Part shown: in pieces, positions 50,792-63,635 of the stretch
How the letters are laid out: the number at the start of each line of letters is the position of its first letter
Position numbering within the stretch: position 1 is the stretch's first letter
Program-made: the position numbers and the translations under genes
The notes under the pieces: generated by a model
Told to the model about the DNA's origin: nothing
Database searches by the model: none
Seen by the model: only the letters and a program-made list of their open reading frames with translations
DNA from: Kryptolebias marmoratus
Taxonomy: Eukaryota > Chordata > Actinopteri > Cyprinodontiformes > Rivulidae
DNA: 64,000 nt
NCBI RefSeq assembly: GCF_001649575.2
Contig: NC_051430.1
Span: 13,613,513-13,677,512, forward strand
Reading direction: 5' to 3'

Positions 50792-51299
50792 GCTGCTTCA
50801 ATGGCGCTGAGCAGCCTGGGCCATGTATATACAGCCATTGGGGACTATCCGAACGCCCTCGCCAGCCACAAGCAGTGTGTCCTCCTGGCCAAGCAGTCCA
50901 AGGATCAGCTCTCTGAGGCTCGAGAGCTAGGAAACATGGGGGCAGTCTACATCGCCATGGGAGACTTTGATAATGCTGTTCAGTGTCATGAACAACATTT
51001 AGGCATAGCCAAAGCCCTGGAAAATAAACGAGAGGAAGCTCGGGCATACAGCAATTTAGGCAGTGCCTACCACTACCATCGTAATTTTGACAAGGCTATG
51101 TCCTACCATACTCATGTTCTGGAGCTTGCCCAGGAGCTGGAAGAAAAATCCATTGAGATGAGAGCTTACGCAGGGCTGGGACATGCTGCCCGCTGCATGC
51201 AAGACTTGGAGAGGGCCAAGCAGTACCACGAACAGCAGCTGTCTATTGCTGAAGGACTGAAGGACAGGGCTGCCGAGGGAAGGGCCTCCTCCAATTTAG
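50792..51299 (+). CDS. TTC28: TTC28 coding exon d (about four TPRs)
   Basis: This 508-nt exon lies between acceptor 'gtttctgcag' and donor 'gtatgt'. It enters in phase 0 and leaves one base of a Gly codon. The peptide starts AASMALSSLGHVYTAIGDYP. It contains about four consecutive 40-residue TPR units whose helix A cores read SLGHVYTAIGDYPNA, NMGAVYIAMGDFDNA, NLGSAYHYHRNFDKA and GLGHAARCMQDLERA. Each is followed by a helix B of the 'HEQHLxIAK' kind. The exon ends RASSNL plus the split Gly, cutting the next TPR inside its helix A. The in-frame Met near the start is internal and should not be taken as a translation start. Confidence 0.96.
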
Positions 51300-51631
51300 G
51301 TATGTATGGAGAAGGCATAGAGTTAAAATATGTTTGTTAACTAATTATACCATGTATACCACACTTTTCATATAGGATACAAAATGATATGATGTACTTC
51401 ATTATCCTCCGTGGGAAATTTGTTTGGGACTCAGTCCTGTCCCAGTGGCTGCCTACACAAAAAAAATCCATAAATTATTAAACCGTTAAAACAAACTTAA
51501 ACAATACACACATAATTCAATGGTAATATATTCCCATTTTAAAAAGATGAAGTTGCCTTTAATATATTCTCAGTAGCTAGATTCACAATTGAACCATTGA
51601 CATCTATTAAGTCTACGCGCCATATTCTGTA

Positions 51632-51827
51632 CACAGTTAGAAATCAAGGTACAAGAATATACCTAAAAAGGTACATTGACTTTGTCACTGCAGCTGTATC
51701 CTAGGACAAAAACATACCATTGTTCAAGGCACCATTCAAGGTGCCTGCACCCTTCTAGGCTACAGCTGGAGTGACATAGCCAATGTACCTTTTTAGAGAC
51801 GTTCCTGTACCTTGATTTTTAAGTGTG
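51632..51827 (+). mobile_element. Fold-back MITE (about 196 bp, arms about 70 bp)
   Basis: The left arm (51632-51704) has 'aaatcaaggtacaagaatat', then 'ctaaaaaggtacattgactt', 'tgtcactgcagctgtatcct' and 'ag'. The reverse complement of the right arm (51755-51827) has 'aaatcaaggtacaggaacgt', 'ctaaaaaggtacattggcta', 'tgtcactccagctgtagcct' and 'ag'. The outer bases ('cacagttag' against 'cacacttaa') extend the pairing. The loop is about 50 bp. As RNA from either strand it would form a long hairpin. This is a typical non-autonomous teleost DNA element with no coding capacity and superfamily unassigned. Confidence 0.85.
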
Positions 51828-54800
51828 AAAAGAGAATCCTAGGTTACTATAATTCATTCCAATTGATGTAGGTATGACCAATGCTTCTTAGTACTGTCCC
51901 AAAAAGACAGATAATCACACATGCTCACACCAGTGCTAGAATCAAATTTGTCCTAGCATACAAGGTTTTGGACTTTCCAAGGAAGGAAGCCACATATAGA
52001 CACAGAAAAAAATGAAAAATCCACACACAATAAAGACCATCATGTAGGCCCTGCAATGTATTCTAATTTGAAATACAAGTCAAAAGACATCCTGCATCAA
52101 AAACGGTGAACGTAGTGTGTGATGCTGTAACAGTTTTACACCTCTGGAAAGTGGTTAGAGCAACAAGACAAAGGCAAACAAGACCGATTTTTGCTACAAT
52201 ATGAACTTTCTTTGGAATTTGCCCACTTAGACCTAGCTTGCAGAAGTAAGACAGGATAAGAGAGAGGGGACTGAGGTTGAATAACATTTAGGGATGTCCC
52301 AAGCTGATCTCAAGTATTGGATCAGGGTCCCAATTGGTCCTGATTGATTGATATTGGAGTAGTATTTGACCACATTCTGCTCCTGGTCTCTGGTGTTAAC
52401 CTGCTGTCTGTGGTTTTATGTCAGCTGTGCTGTAGTAACGGCTGTCATAAAATGTTGGGAAGTATTGTGCCAACATGTTTGCAAAATTAAAAAATTTTAA
52501 AATACAAATTGAGAGCAGTTTAGTTGCTTCTTGCAACATTTTTAATTCAGGTATTTCTTGAGACAGTGGTGATAGAGCTACATTCAATACCACCTATTTT
52601 AGTTTGTGTAGACATTTAAAATCCAAACACTCAGCTGAGTACACTGAGTTCACCCAGCTCTTAAAGCTAGTATGGCTAAATGACACACTTTAGAGAAAAC
52701 TTTAAAAAGAACAGATAGGTTTCCATGGGTCAGCGGTAGGGAAAGACTAATTACGTGACTGAATTTATCACTCTGTATGATCAACATATTGCATTGATTT
52801 CAATAATTTTATTCGACTCATGGTATGTGATCTGCAAGTATGTGCTGTAAAGAAAAAGCAAACAAGTATCGGTTTGGAACTCTGTATTGGCTGATATTTA
52901 ATCTTAAATGACTCAAATATGTATCAGGAACAAAAAGTCCACATCCATAATTACAACATTCATTGAAAAAACTTAATTATACAGGAAATGTAAAGTTTAG
53001 TGTCTTGTGTTTGTGTTTGGCCTTGCAGCATTAGCTTCTATTGCCTTCTGGTATTTACAGAATGCATGTGTGCTGTGTACTTATTTCAGGGATATTTATG
53101 GTGAAGTAGACCTCAATGTTTATGCTAGTTTTAGGAGAGGTAATTAGCATCTTATGTGATGCTAATAAACCATTCATTATTTCATTCAAAGATGTTTACA
53201 TGTAGAAACTGTAAACAATTACATTAAGTTCTGGAGCAGAAAATGTCCTAAAGTTTGTGCAAGAAAATACTGTTGACAGACCATGGAGGAAGCTCGAAAC
53301 TTTATTGTAATGGGATGCCAACATAAAACACATGCCTTCAGGGCATTAACTTACCTCATGAAAAGAGTGTATTTTTGTATAACTCCAGACATTAATTTGT
53401 ATTTACACTGGTTCTGTCAAAATTCTGAGCAATGTCTTCAAAGGCTGAATAGGTTGTGCAATATGTCTCTTGTTACTTTACTAGGACACGTTCAGTCTAT
53501 TTTTTTTATTTTTACTTATGTCTTATTTTGACATTTAAGACATAAACATAAATCCTTTTGAAAAGATAATTCTGTAGTGTATCTTACAGGTGGATTGTTT
53601 CTGTATTGTGTTATACTTCTTTAATAGATTTTTTTTTATGTGCATGGAGTTTTTTGTGAAAGCAGCTACTGTGACAGCACTGAGTCCAATACAAATTCCC
53701 CCCAGCAGGACGATATAGTATACCATTTTGCATTGCATTGTGGTTTGTTGTATCATATTATTGTGTTGTAAATGGAAAAACAAGTGAAAATGAATACATT
53801 ACAAAGTAAAGGTGTGCTTAATTTTTAACTTTTAACTAGCACATAACAATCCAGCCTTTTACAACTAATTCTACCTAAAATAAATTGTTAGGGAACCTTG
53901 TGCATTCTGCTTCTATAATAATAGTAAGGGTTTTATGGGATAAAAGTGTCTTTTTTGAGATTTTCACTGTTCTATGAGATATATCAGCAGTTGTTCAATA
54001 TTTAGTTCAGCAATTACAACCGGACCTGGAAGACTTATGATGGCTATTAAGATGGTGGTAAACCAGACTCTAATGGACAACTAAGAGGCATGATAGTCTC
54101 CTCCAAAAGAATTATTCCTTAACCCAACGTCTAAAATTGTGCAGGCAGAGTGTAGGGTTAATCGGCCAAACATAAATTGAAGCCGTGCTTTGCCCCTCCT
54201 GATGGGTTCACATCCTGGGTTGCTCTTAGCTACAACATACACCTAAATTTAAGCTGGTGACTGGTTGTCATAAATTAGGTTGCACTAGTGAGAACATTTT
54301 ATGATTCTTTAGTACATGTGAGCTTTATTACGAGTGGGCACTCTGTGTCAGGCAGCAAATTTATTCCTGCTCTGTATGTGCTGTGATTGCATGAGAGAGT
54401 ACGAGAGCACTTTTATTCATCATAAACTTTAATATTACAGTTCTACCAGTCATGACAGAGTAATGACAGTGTGGCTGATTTAGTATCAAAAGCCTTCAGC
54501 TGGTGACTGAGCACATGTTGAATGAGTGGGTGGTGGCGATGAAGCCTGTTGATCCACGGAGACAGACTGGACAAGTTGGACAATTATGTGGCTTCAGTAA
54601 CACTTGACATCCAAAAAAGCTTGTTGCCCATCTGAGCGCTGCCTAAACTGTTACTACTTCTCCCGCTTCACTTTTTGATGCCTCCTTCTCTCACTCCGTC
54701 TAGCCCCTCTCCCCCACTGATTCTAATCTGCAGCTGTCAAGCTCCCAGTAATTGAAACTGACTTGATGAATCGCTTAATTACCTTTAATAGCTGATTCGA

Positions 54801-56224
54801 GAGGAACTGAATAATGAAGATAACAGAGAATGAAGTAGAGGTTGTGAAGCACCAGTCTGTAATTGGCCCATTGTTGTTGTTTTTGTTTACGGCGGAAGGG
54901 CGTGCAGTGTTTTTTCCGTCATCTGCGCCCACAGGCCCGCTCATCTCAAGAAGATACAGGCTAAAACTTAACAGGATGTTGTTTCTGGCTTCAACAAAAT
55001 AACGCACTGACAATGCGCACAAAGACGGAGCTGACGATCGAGTGAAGATTAACAAGCACTCATAAAAGGAGAAAACACTTTGCAAGAAACGGGGAGAAAA
55101 AAGTTACAGAAACAGGAAAGAGCTAACTTTTATTATGCCCTCTCAGCTTGTCGTTAATGTTGCGTGGAGTGTGGGTGGAGCAGCAACTGACATGGCTCCT
55201 AGGTGCAGTTGTGTAGAGATTGCAATGCTTTAATATCTAACCATGATGCCCAGCGGTACCAGCAACTCTGGCTCAGCACACTCTGACCTATAAAGGATAT
55301 GAAAATGTTGCATTCCAGCCCCATTTATTATTCATTAATTGGCTAACTTGCCCCCTAGTCAGCATTATTTAATAGCCAAGACAGGACTGAAGCTAGGGGT
55401 TGGCATGTAGTTCATATTTCTGGTATTCACAAAACAGAATTTAAACACTATTATTTCCTCTTGCATTTCACTTCAAAGAAACTTTAAAACGCTGGTTTTG
55501 AAAAGGGCTGTGTTTATGTTATTATGTGCTTGCTGTCCTGGAATCACACCTTCTAACTTAACCATATGTCTGGAAGAAGTCACACAAAAGGTCAACTCCA
55601 TCAGCTGGAAGGGCTGGAGGCAGAAGTTCTAATTAAGCTTTTTTTTTCTCTCTTCCTTTTATCCAGAATCCCTGGGGACTGCTTTCTGCCGATGTTTACA
55701 AAAAATAAAAGCAACAGAAAAAGGAAAACATAAATGAACCCAGAACCAGACAATGTGTAATGAGATGCTTTGTATTTAGATCATCTCATTTTTTTCTTTT
55801 TATCTGGGAAATAACACTTGCTGTATATTGAAGTATTTTCTATCCTTGTATGAAAAACTCCATGTACAATTTTTTTTTACATCATGGTTTTCATGATTTG
55901 CAAGTCATGAGAGAATGAGCTCTGGAATATATTCAGAGAATTTGTTGCATAATACAGCCTCTACCAGACGTCTGATTTACAGGGTTTATATCAAGTCTGA
56001 CATTAGGAATGTTTGATGGCTTTGGAATATGTGTTTTCACTGGTGACATGTGTTGTAAGTTACATTAAAATACAGTAACACTGCCCCTGAAGTTGAGAAC
56101 TCTTCACCATCTGATTATTAAAGCAATGGTAATATTGATGTTGCTTTTGAAAATAGCGGTGTATACTCTCACTGAAAAAAACAGTAATCACTCAGAAGGA
56201 ATGCTTTATATATAATTTAATACA

Positions 56225-56300
56225 CATTACTGCTGGTATCATGGTGTGTGGAGCCATAAGGTATGACTTCAGGCCAGCTCTAGTAGTCACCATTGTCGAC
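56225..56300 (+). mobile_element. Possible Tc1/IS630-type transposase fragment
   Basis: From about 56233 a frame reads GIMVCGAIRYDFRPALVV. This resembles the GVMVWGAI-YDSRSPLV block of a Tc1-like transposase subgroup, with Trp replaced by Cys. About 20 codons stay open and similarity is then lost. No terminal repeats are seen. It could be chance, but the block is the most conserved part of that family. Confidence 0.4.
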
Positions 56301-59300
56301 GCATTTATCTGTGGTCTGTCTGCATCATGGTGAGGTTCTCCTGGGCCCAGCAAGGTTCCTGTTTCTTTTTCCAATAAAATATATGAGATCAGTGCCACTT
56401 ACAACAACAACAATGTCAACTTTGCTATCATTTTTAGTGTTGCAATCAGTGCTAGACAGACACATAACCTTTCAACAACAATGAAGAAAAGATGAGTATT
56501 CCTTAAATGTACAGTATATATTTTAGATACTGTTGTGTCATTCTCATTTCTGCATTGTGTTTGTTTGGACATAAATCCAGTACTTTTCTGGCACTGTTTT
56601 TTTTTTACTGCCCACAGCTGGAGCAGAGCACAGACAGAGACCAGACTTGCCTAGAGCACTGAAGAATAGAGATTATTCTGTTTTGTTTCTAAGCCTCTGG
56701 AAACAGCAGTGAGTCTAGATGTATTATTAGTCTGACTAGGAAAAGGGAGCCTGAGAGACCTGAGTTTACAGTGGAATTTAGTGAGCTTAGTTGTTCAGAC
56801 AGGATGAATGAAGGAATCCTGCTAGGACAGGGAGACAGCGAAAGTAGGTAAGAGTTGACGCAAAAAGTGCACTTTTCTCAGTTTGTTGATATCTTCAACT
56901 TCCAATAAAAGCTATGAAAGACCATTGGACCAACAGAGGTAGAAAATGAGCAAAAGGAACAGTGGTTGGATAACAGATAAGATGGTGGTGAAATTCGTAG
57001 CATGCCAGTCTCATGTTATTCTGTTAAAAAAAAAAAATCATGCTAGAGGATCTTTCTAACCAGGCTTCAAATTTCTGTTGGAAAAGCAGCAGGCATTTAG
57101 CACTTTCCCTTTCTTTGCCTCCATAATCTCAGGACCATAATTTCTGGGGACTGAGCCAGAAACTGGACTTGAGGCACTTTAAAGTAGACTTTTAGTCTTT
57201 GTCTATACATAGGTATAGCTCACCTTATGCAGCTTTTATTCTGCTCACTGCAGAGCTATTAAATGAACCAAAAGAGCTGCACTATTCTTCTAAACTAAGC
57301 AACGGTGCCCTTTTTCTCAGAGCATCTGCAAATTCAGCATGAAATATAATCTGCAGGGGATGGTGCAGTGCAACAAAAAGTTTGGACTGAACATTTTTCT
57401 TTAGGTGGAATCAGATATTGTGCATGTGGATAGTACAGGGACTGGTGGTTTAGTGAGCAGAAGGAAGGGTGAAGGTCAGTAAGAGTCAAAAGGACAGCAG
57501 ATCAGCTGGATGACTCTGCCACCCACTGAGCAATCAGCCATTTATCCACACACTGCCCTCTTTTAATCTTCCTCTTTCCTGTCTCTCTGTCAGTCAGACG
57601 GCAGGAGATGTCTGCGTCTGCAAGTGAAGATTTGATACCTTAAGCCTTGACCCCTTCCAGCTCTGCCCATTTCTCTCTGCAGCTTCAGCTCACTGCCTTA
57701 CCAAGCAGATAATAAAATACACTATTGAGCTGTAAATGTCTCTAAGATGCAACGCAGACACTTAAAATCTTTAGCTTATGAAGTCTTTCAGCTCTGACTT
57801 AATTTGAATTCTCCCTTCAGTGTTTTCTGCTGTGATCTAGAGATTCATCTATCATCTCGGCCCCATAAAGAAAACCAGAAACTAGCAAAATGTGTTAAGA
57901 TGGAACATCTCATTTGACATTTAATGTCTGATTTTATTCTGTGTAGAAGAAAAGCTGAATTAATGTTTAAAGAAGGGATTTTTTAATTTACTTAATCAAA
58001 GCCAGTGCAGCTGTTTGGGGAAAAAAAGGAAATATATTCTAAATCTGCGTGACTGTTTTTAAATTTCTCAGTCAGAGAAATTGGAAATAGGATTCCTTAG
58101 TAATATCATTAAGTAATTTGTTTTCTGGAATAATAAAAGATAATTAGATGTGCTGAACTATTTATACTAGCCTTTGGTAGGGTAAAATATGAAGACTCAC
58201 AAATATCTTAAATTCTTAAACATTGATGTAAATAGCAATGTTAATCTTATTCCAAAACATAATTAAGAAGTACACATTAGTACATTATTTTCAGCTCAGG
58301 CTAGTCATCTCTCCTGTGTGCCTAATAACCACCCCCAAAAGCAACATCATCATCATCAGTATCATTGCAGGGAAAACCCTTTTTTGCTAATTGTAGGCAG
58401 GAGCACTCTGGATTTTCTTCACGATTAGAAAAATGACAGAGTGACTTACTCAAAATACAGCAGCATATTTTCATGCCATCAATGCAGGACATCCCTGTGT
58501 GTACAGACAGTTGTGTAATGAAAACTGGCACTATGTTGTCATACTTTTAATATCTTTGGTAACGGTGGATGGATAGATCTCTATATAAAATTATTTGAAG
58601 GAAGTGGTGTTTGCTTTATATTGTTTTAAAACTGTGTGAAAATAAATAAAACTCAGTGCATTTTTATTACATTTTAATAAAAAAAAACATAGATATCAAA
58701 TAAGTAAGGGATAATGTTTAAAGGCCAATCCATGTTGTGGTTATTTTAATTAGGACTGCATGCCATTAGCTAGACCCCCCACTTCCACCTATTTTAGTTC
58801 CCAATTTTGTGTTGCATCAGTATTTACTGTCATGTTTGGAATAGTTTTATTTACTGTTCTACAGGATGCTCTTCCCACAGGACACGATAATCCTCTTACC
58901 ATGTGGGGGGCAAAGAAAAGATTTTTTGCCTCAAGTATGACTCCAGGCATTGCCTAAGGCTTATGGCAATTTTGGCAGCAGCTTCCAACCCTTAACCTGA
59001 AACCTGGCCATGCTTCCTCAGCCTTCAGCCTGCCTCAGTTACCCCTGCGTCCATCACCAAGCCCCAGATCCATTTTTAGCCTGCAGCATGGAACATGTTT
59101 CTGGTAATACATCAGTAGGCATTATGCCCCCTGTAACATCAGCATCCGTTGGGGAAAGCATAACCTTGGGAGTGACTTTGTGGCTGTCAGTGCCCCTTCT
59201 CACAACCTGCTGTGAATCTTAACGTGCCTTCAGACGCCAAAGAAAGGCAAAGTTGGAGAGTTTCTCCAAGGTGTGGGAAATGTTTGTCCCATCTATAACC

Positions 59301-61017
59301 TAACAGAGCTCCATTACTATTTTTGCACTGCGCACAGGCATAAACAACAAGAATCTGACACAATGTTCAAGTCTTTATTATGTCATTTGCAAACTAAACT
59401 TTTCTTCGATAATTTTGTTTCTCACTGGGTTCTAGTCTCTCATACTCCAAACATATTAATGTTTCAGGGTTAATACCTGATTATTAGTGTCACTTCGATT
59501 TGTATTACTTTCAACCTGAGACTGCAAGCAAGCAAAGAAACAGCAGATGGAGTATGATTTGTCAGCAAGTCTTTGGTACATGCTGAATAATCATCTTGAT
59601 TAAGGAGATAGAGGCTTTGATTACAGTTTTCCCAACAAAGACATTCAATTAAGGCATGTTTAGTTTAAATAATCATTCTTTCTACACTTGACTGAAAGAC
59701 TCATGATTCTAATTTAATGGACCTACAGTATTTTCTTGCATTTAAAATGTGTATGCACTGGATCTGTGCATGAATATACATGGCTTGTACATATCAAGGA
59801 TGCAGCTCAATGTGTGAGACTGTAGCTGCGCCAGAGCTTTTCTATTGCTATTGGCCATATTGTGCTGCTTTATAATTCAGCCAGCATGGAAATGCATATA
59901 GGCTGTCTGTTTGGCTTTATTCCTAATGTTTATGTACCCCGTGTTCGGCCCCATAATGTGGCAGGTTTCGGATGAAATGAATAGGAAAACGTGCACGGTG
60001 GTAACTAATTCCAACGTCACCATCACATAGTCACCACAAGCCACAGTGATCCTCTCCATCCCCAGCTTTTACCCACTCTGGCCCAAGATCCGTTTCCTTC
60101 TCTTGTGTCCCATCAGTGGCTGTTTCCCACATCCTACTGAGCCATTAGTCAACGCTGATGTGGCAACGCAGTGATGATCACTCTGTATGAAGGATGAAGA
60201 TTGAGTTTTTTGCCTTTCAGATGGCTTCTCTGAGTCTATCCCTCAGCATGCTGTCTAATCTTTTGGTAAATTCTGATATTATTGTTACCATTGATATTTT
60301 TGAAAACTGAATGACAGCTCCGCAGAGGAGTCTTAGAGAGATTAACAAGGAATCTCAGATGGATGAGATACTCTATGCCTTTTTGTCGCCTTACTCTGTT
60401 GTGTTTTTCTCAGTGTGCATTAATATACAGGTGTGTGCACACATTTATTTGGATAGTGGAAGAATAAATGAGTGTGTGCCAGATGGCTGCCTGTTTGTGG
60501 AGTAAAGCCATTAGTTTTCAAAGTACAGTATTTGGTTTGACATAAAATGCTTAACGCACTGGCTTCTCGATTATTTATAGCTTCTCCACATGTATCCCTT
60601 TCTTTCTAAAGTTGTTTGCTGAGCTTTCCATCCACTACTCTCACTCTCCCCCATTTTTACTTCCACTGTCTTCCTCTCTTGTTCGCTCTTACGTATTTCC
60701 ACCCATGTGGAAAAGTTGTTGATTTTGGTAAAATCCCTAGAAGACACAGTGATCAAAGACTGTTTAAACAGTCAAAGAGAGTCAATTTTGGTATTGTAGT
60801 AACTCTGTTTGATTGCACTACATTTTAATGACCATAATTCTGTGGGCGAGTGTGTTGTGTAAGCAGAGAACAGATGGCTCGGAGAGCATATTTTAACAAC
60901 CAAATGACTTGTTTTTAACACAAAGAGCTGACAAAGCACTTGAATTTTACTCAGTTCCAATTTTCCCTTGAGTGGCTCTTTAACTTCATCCTATTTGTCT
61001 CTCTCTCATTCCCATAG

Positions 61018-61814
61018 GCATTATCCACCAGATGAAGGGGGACTATGAGACTGCACTGAAACTCCACAAAACACACCTGGCCATTGCTCAGGAGCTGAAC
61101 GACTATGCTGCCCAGGGTCGGTCTTATGGTAACATGGGTAATGCCTACAATGCCCTTGGAGCCTTTGACCAAGCTGTTCGCTACCACCGCCAGGAACTGC
61201 AAATCTCCATGGAGGTCAATGACAGGGCTTCACAGGCCTCCACTCATGGCAACCTGGCTGTAGCTTACCAAGCTCTTGGTGCCCATGACCGAGCTCTACA
61301 GCATTACCAGAACCACCTCAACATAGCTCGGGAGCTCAGAGATGTACAGAGTGAAGCACGGGCTCTGGGAAACTTGGGCAACTTCCACTGCTCTCGAGGA
61401 GAGTTTCCTCAAGCTGTGCCCTACTATGAGCAGTACCTCAGACTGTCCCCTGAACTCCAAGACATGGAGAGTGAAGGTAAAGTTTGCCACAATCTGGGTT
61501 ATGCCCACTACTGCTTGGGTAACTACCAGGATGCTGTCAAATACTACGAGCAGGATCTAGCTCTGGCCAAGGACCTCCATGACAAACTGAGTCAGGCCAA
61601 GGCATATTGCAACCTTGGTTTGGCTTTCAAGGCCCTTGGAGATTTTGCTAAGGCAGAGGAGTGCCAGAAGTATTTGCTGTCATTGGCCCAGTCCCTGAAC
61701 AATGCACAGGCTCGCTTCAGAGCTCTGGGGAACTTAGGGGACATATTTGTCTGTAAAAAAGATGTAGCTGGAGCCATTCAGTTTTATGAGCAGCAACTGG
61801 CCTTAGCTCACCAG
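61018..61814 (+). CDS. TTC28: TTC28 coding exon e (about six and a half TPRs)
   Basis: This 797-nt exon, the largest complete one here, follows acceptor 'attcccatag' and precedes donor 'gtgagg'. It completes the split Gly codon and ends on a full Gln codon. The peptide starts GIIHQMKGDYETALKLHKTH. It runs through repeat cores NMGNAYNALGAFDQA, NLAVAYQALGAHDRA, NLGNFHCSRGEFPQA, NLGYAHYCLGNYQDA, NLGLAFKALGDFAKA and NLGDIFVCKKDVAGA, each about 40 residues apart, ending QQLALAHQ. These form a continuous superhelical TPR scaffold expected to bind protein partners. The usual vertebrate TTC28 order is kept, with conservative changes only. Confidence 0.97.
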
Positions 61815-61917
61815 GTGAGGCCACATAACATAAATGTGATTATTGAACAATTTGGCATACAAAAAAAGAAATATGTTTTTGCATCATTCACTTGTGTCCC
61901 TTTTGCTCTTATTTCAG
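61815..61917 (+). other. TTC28: TTC28 mini-intron (103 bp)
   Basis: It is bounded by 'gtgagg' and 'cttatttcag' with a pyrimidine-rich 3' end. Reading on from the previous exon, no stop occurs within the intron. Its length (34 codons plus one base) shifts the frame, and a TAA appears only two bases into the next exon (61920-61922). A naive ORF call therefore extends wrongly across it. Splicing restores the conserved HQ|VKERR junction. Confidence 0.93.
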
Positions 61918-62462
61918 GTTAAGGAGCGTAGGATGGAAGCCTGTGCTTATGCTGCTCTCGGAGCCACCTACAGACTTGTGCAGAAATATGACAAAGCCCT
62001 CGGCTACCACACCCAAGAGCTAGAGGTATACCAAGAACTTGGCGATGTGTCAGGAGAGTGCAAAGCCCATGGCCACTTGGCAGCTGTCTATATGGCCCTT
62101 GGAAAATATGCCATGGCTTTCAAGAGCTATGAGGAGCAGCTAGAACTAGGTCGGAGGTTGAAGGATCCTGTTGTGGAGGCTCAAGTTTATGGAAATATGG
62201 GCATCACAAAAATGAATGTTGGAGTGATGGAGGAGGCTATTGGCTACCTGGAGCAGCAGCTGGCTACTCTGCAGCAGCTGAGTGGAAATGAAGCAGTAAT
62301 GGACCGGGGCAGGGCATATGGAAACCTGGGAGACTGCTATGAAGCTCTTGGAGATTTTGAGGAAGCCATCAAGTACTATGACCAATATTTATCAGTGGCA
62401 CAAAGTCTAAATCGCATGCAAGACCAAGAGAAGGCCTACAGAGGCCTAGGCAATGGACACAG
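61918..62462 (+). CDS. TTC28: TTC28 coding exon f (about four and a half TPRs)
   Basis: This 545-nt exon starts GTTAAG after 'atttcag', in phase 0. It ends two bases into an Arg codon before 'gtgaga'. The peptide begins VKERRMEACAYAALGATYRL. Repeat cores include ALGATYRLVQKYDKA, HLAAVYMALGKYAMA, NMGITKMNVGVMEEA and NLGDCYEALGDFEEA, followed by YRGLGNGHR. The insert between two repeats (QLATLQQLSGNEAVMD) makes that unit longer than 40 residues, as I remember from other vertebrate TTC28 proteins. An in-frame extension upstream into the intron is an artefact: the intron is open in this frame, but the HQ|VK junction is the conserved one. Confidence 0.97.
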
Positions 62463-63635
62463 GTGAGACATCTTCACTTTTTCTTGCTTCTGTAAAAATA
62501 GATTTTATTATTAGTCTCTTGTAGTGCTTGATGTCAAAGATACTTGTATTTACTAGAGTTTTACCAATAATCTCAACAATTTCCCTGTAATTTATCTCTT
62601 TATGTGTTCACAGCCATAAACCCCATAGTTAGAAACATGTTTCTGATAAGTAGTGCTTAAAGGTGAATCTGGTGCTAGCTGTGTCAGCAGCAGCCTAGTG
62701 GCCTTGACCTTAAACATATGCAAAGTAGCTCAGTGCGCAGATGTCCTAGAGTGGGGGGAAGCATCGTTATTTTAGGACAACTTCATGCATCTTGTGCCTC
62801 TTCTTTCTTCTATTTCTCCTATTTCTCCCCTATTTCTTGCCTTAAAGAGGAGATAAAAACCTGGGTACACACAAAATAAAACCTGAGCGGCTTGCTGAAA
62901 TGCTCATTTCAAAGGTGATTTTCTTCTCATTGTTCACCGTGAGCATTGCACCAAAGTAATCACACACAGCTGTATTTGCCATGCATGAGTTCAGGAGGGA
63001 ATAATAGACATCAAACACAAACGCCTCTCATCTTTCTGCAGTTCTTAGTCAAGCAAATACATTATCACACAACATTAATTAGGCTGAAGGCTTTTATTCT
63101 TGTAATGCTCCATTTGAACCGGTACACAGCAAGTGACGATGTGTCTGAGAATGTGAATAAAGTCTGTTTGAAGTCTGTGAAGGTGAGTAAAATGTTCAGA
63201 TGGAAGGAGGGATCCCTGTATCATATTAGAGGGTGGCAAATGACGTTACTCAACAAAAGCACTTACATACAAATTCCTATCATGCTTAGAACATTTCACT
63301 TACAGACTTTTACAAACATTCGTTGTCTATTCATATCAGCTGTTATCAGTACTGAAATGGATAAAGACATATTTCACTGATTTAAATGCTTACCTTGTCT
63401 TTGTACATTAAACTCTCCCTGCTGTGGGAACTCCTCATTCTCCACTAATACTGTAGTTCTCTAACAAAAAATATATTGTGTGGTTGTTTGAAAAGACATA
63501 AAGAAAGTAATTATTTAAGAGTTGTGGACTTGGTCTTAAATATAACTCTGTATTCATTCACAGAAAATACCAATGAAGGCAGGTTGTCTTACTGGACATT
63601 TGTCATACTAAATGACTTTTTGTTTTAATTTTCAG
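62463..63635 (+). other. TTC28: TTC28 intron (about 1.2 kb)
   Basis: Bounded by GTGAGA and 'taattttcag'. AT-rich, with no repeat or gene recognised. The open frame at 62946-63380 lacks domain character and overlaps no conserved TPR sequence. Confidence 0.92.

Larger units (their letters stand above)
51300..61017 (+). other. TTC28: TTC28 intron (about 9.7 kb)
   Basis: Bounded by GTATGT and 'cattcccatag'. It holds a fold-back MITE (51632-51827) and a possible Tc1-like transposase fragment (about 56225-56300). The remainder is AT-rich unique sequence with no recognisable gene, including 51900-56200 and 56300-61000. Short open frames there lack domains, and many are Phe/Leu/Ser-rich. Confidence 0.9.

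Noticed and set aside
54530..55140. Overlapping open frames near 54723-55085 as a small gene
   Set aside because: The frames lack domain character and codon structure. The stretch looks more like unique, possibly conserved, non-coding DNA.
61815..61922. Reading the exon e frame straight through to 61922 as coding
   Set aside because: The extension is intronic: it lacks TPR residues, clean GT and AG sites flank it, and splicing gives the conserved HQVKERR junction.
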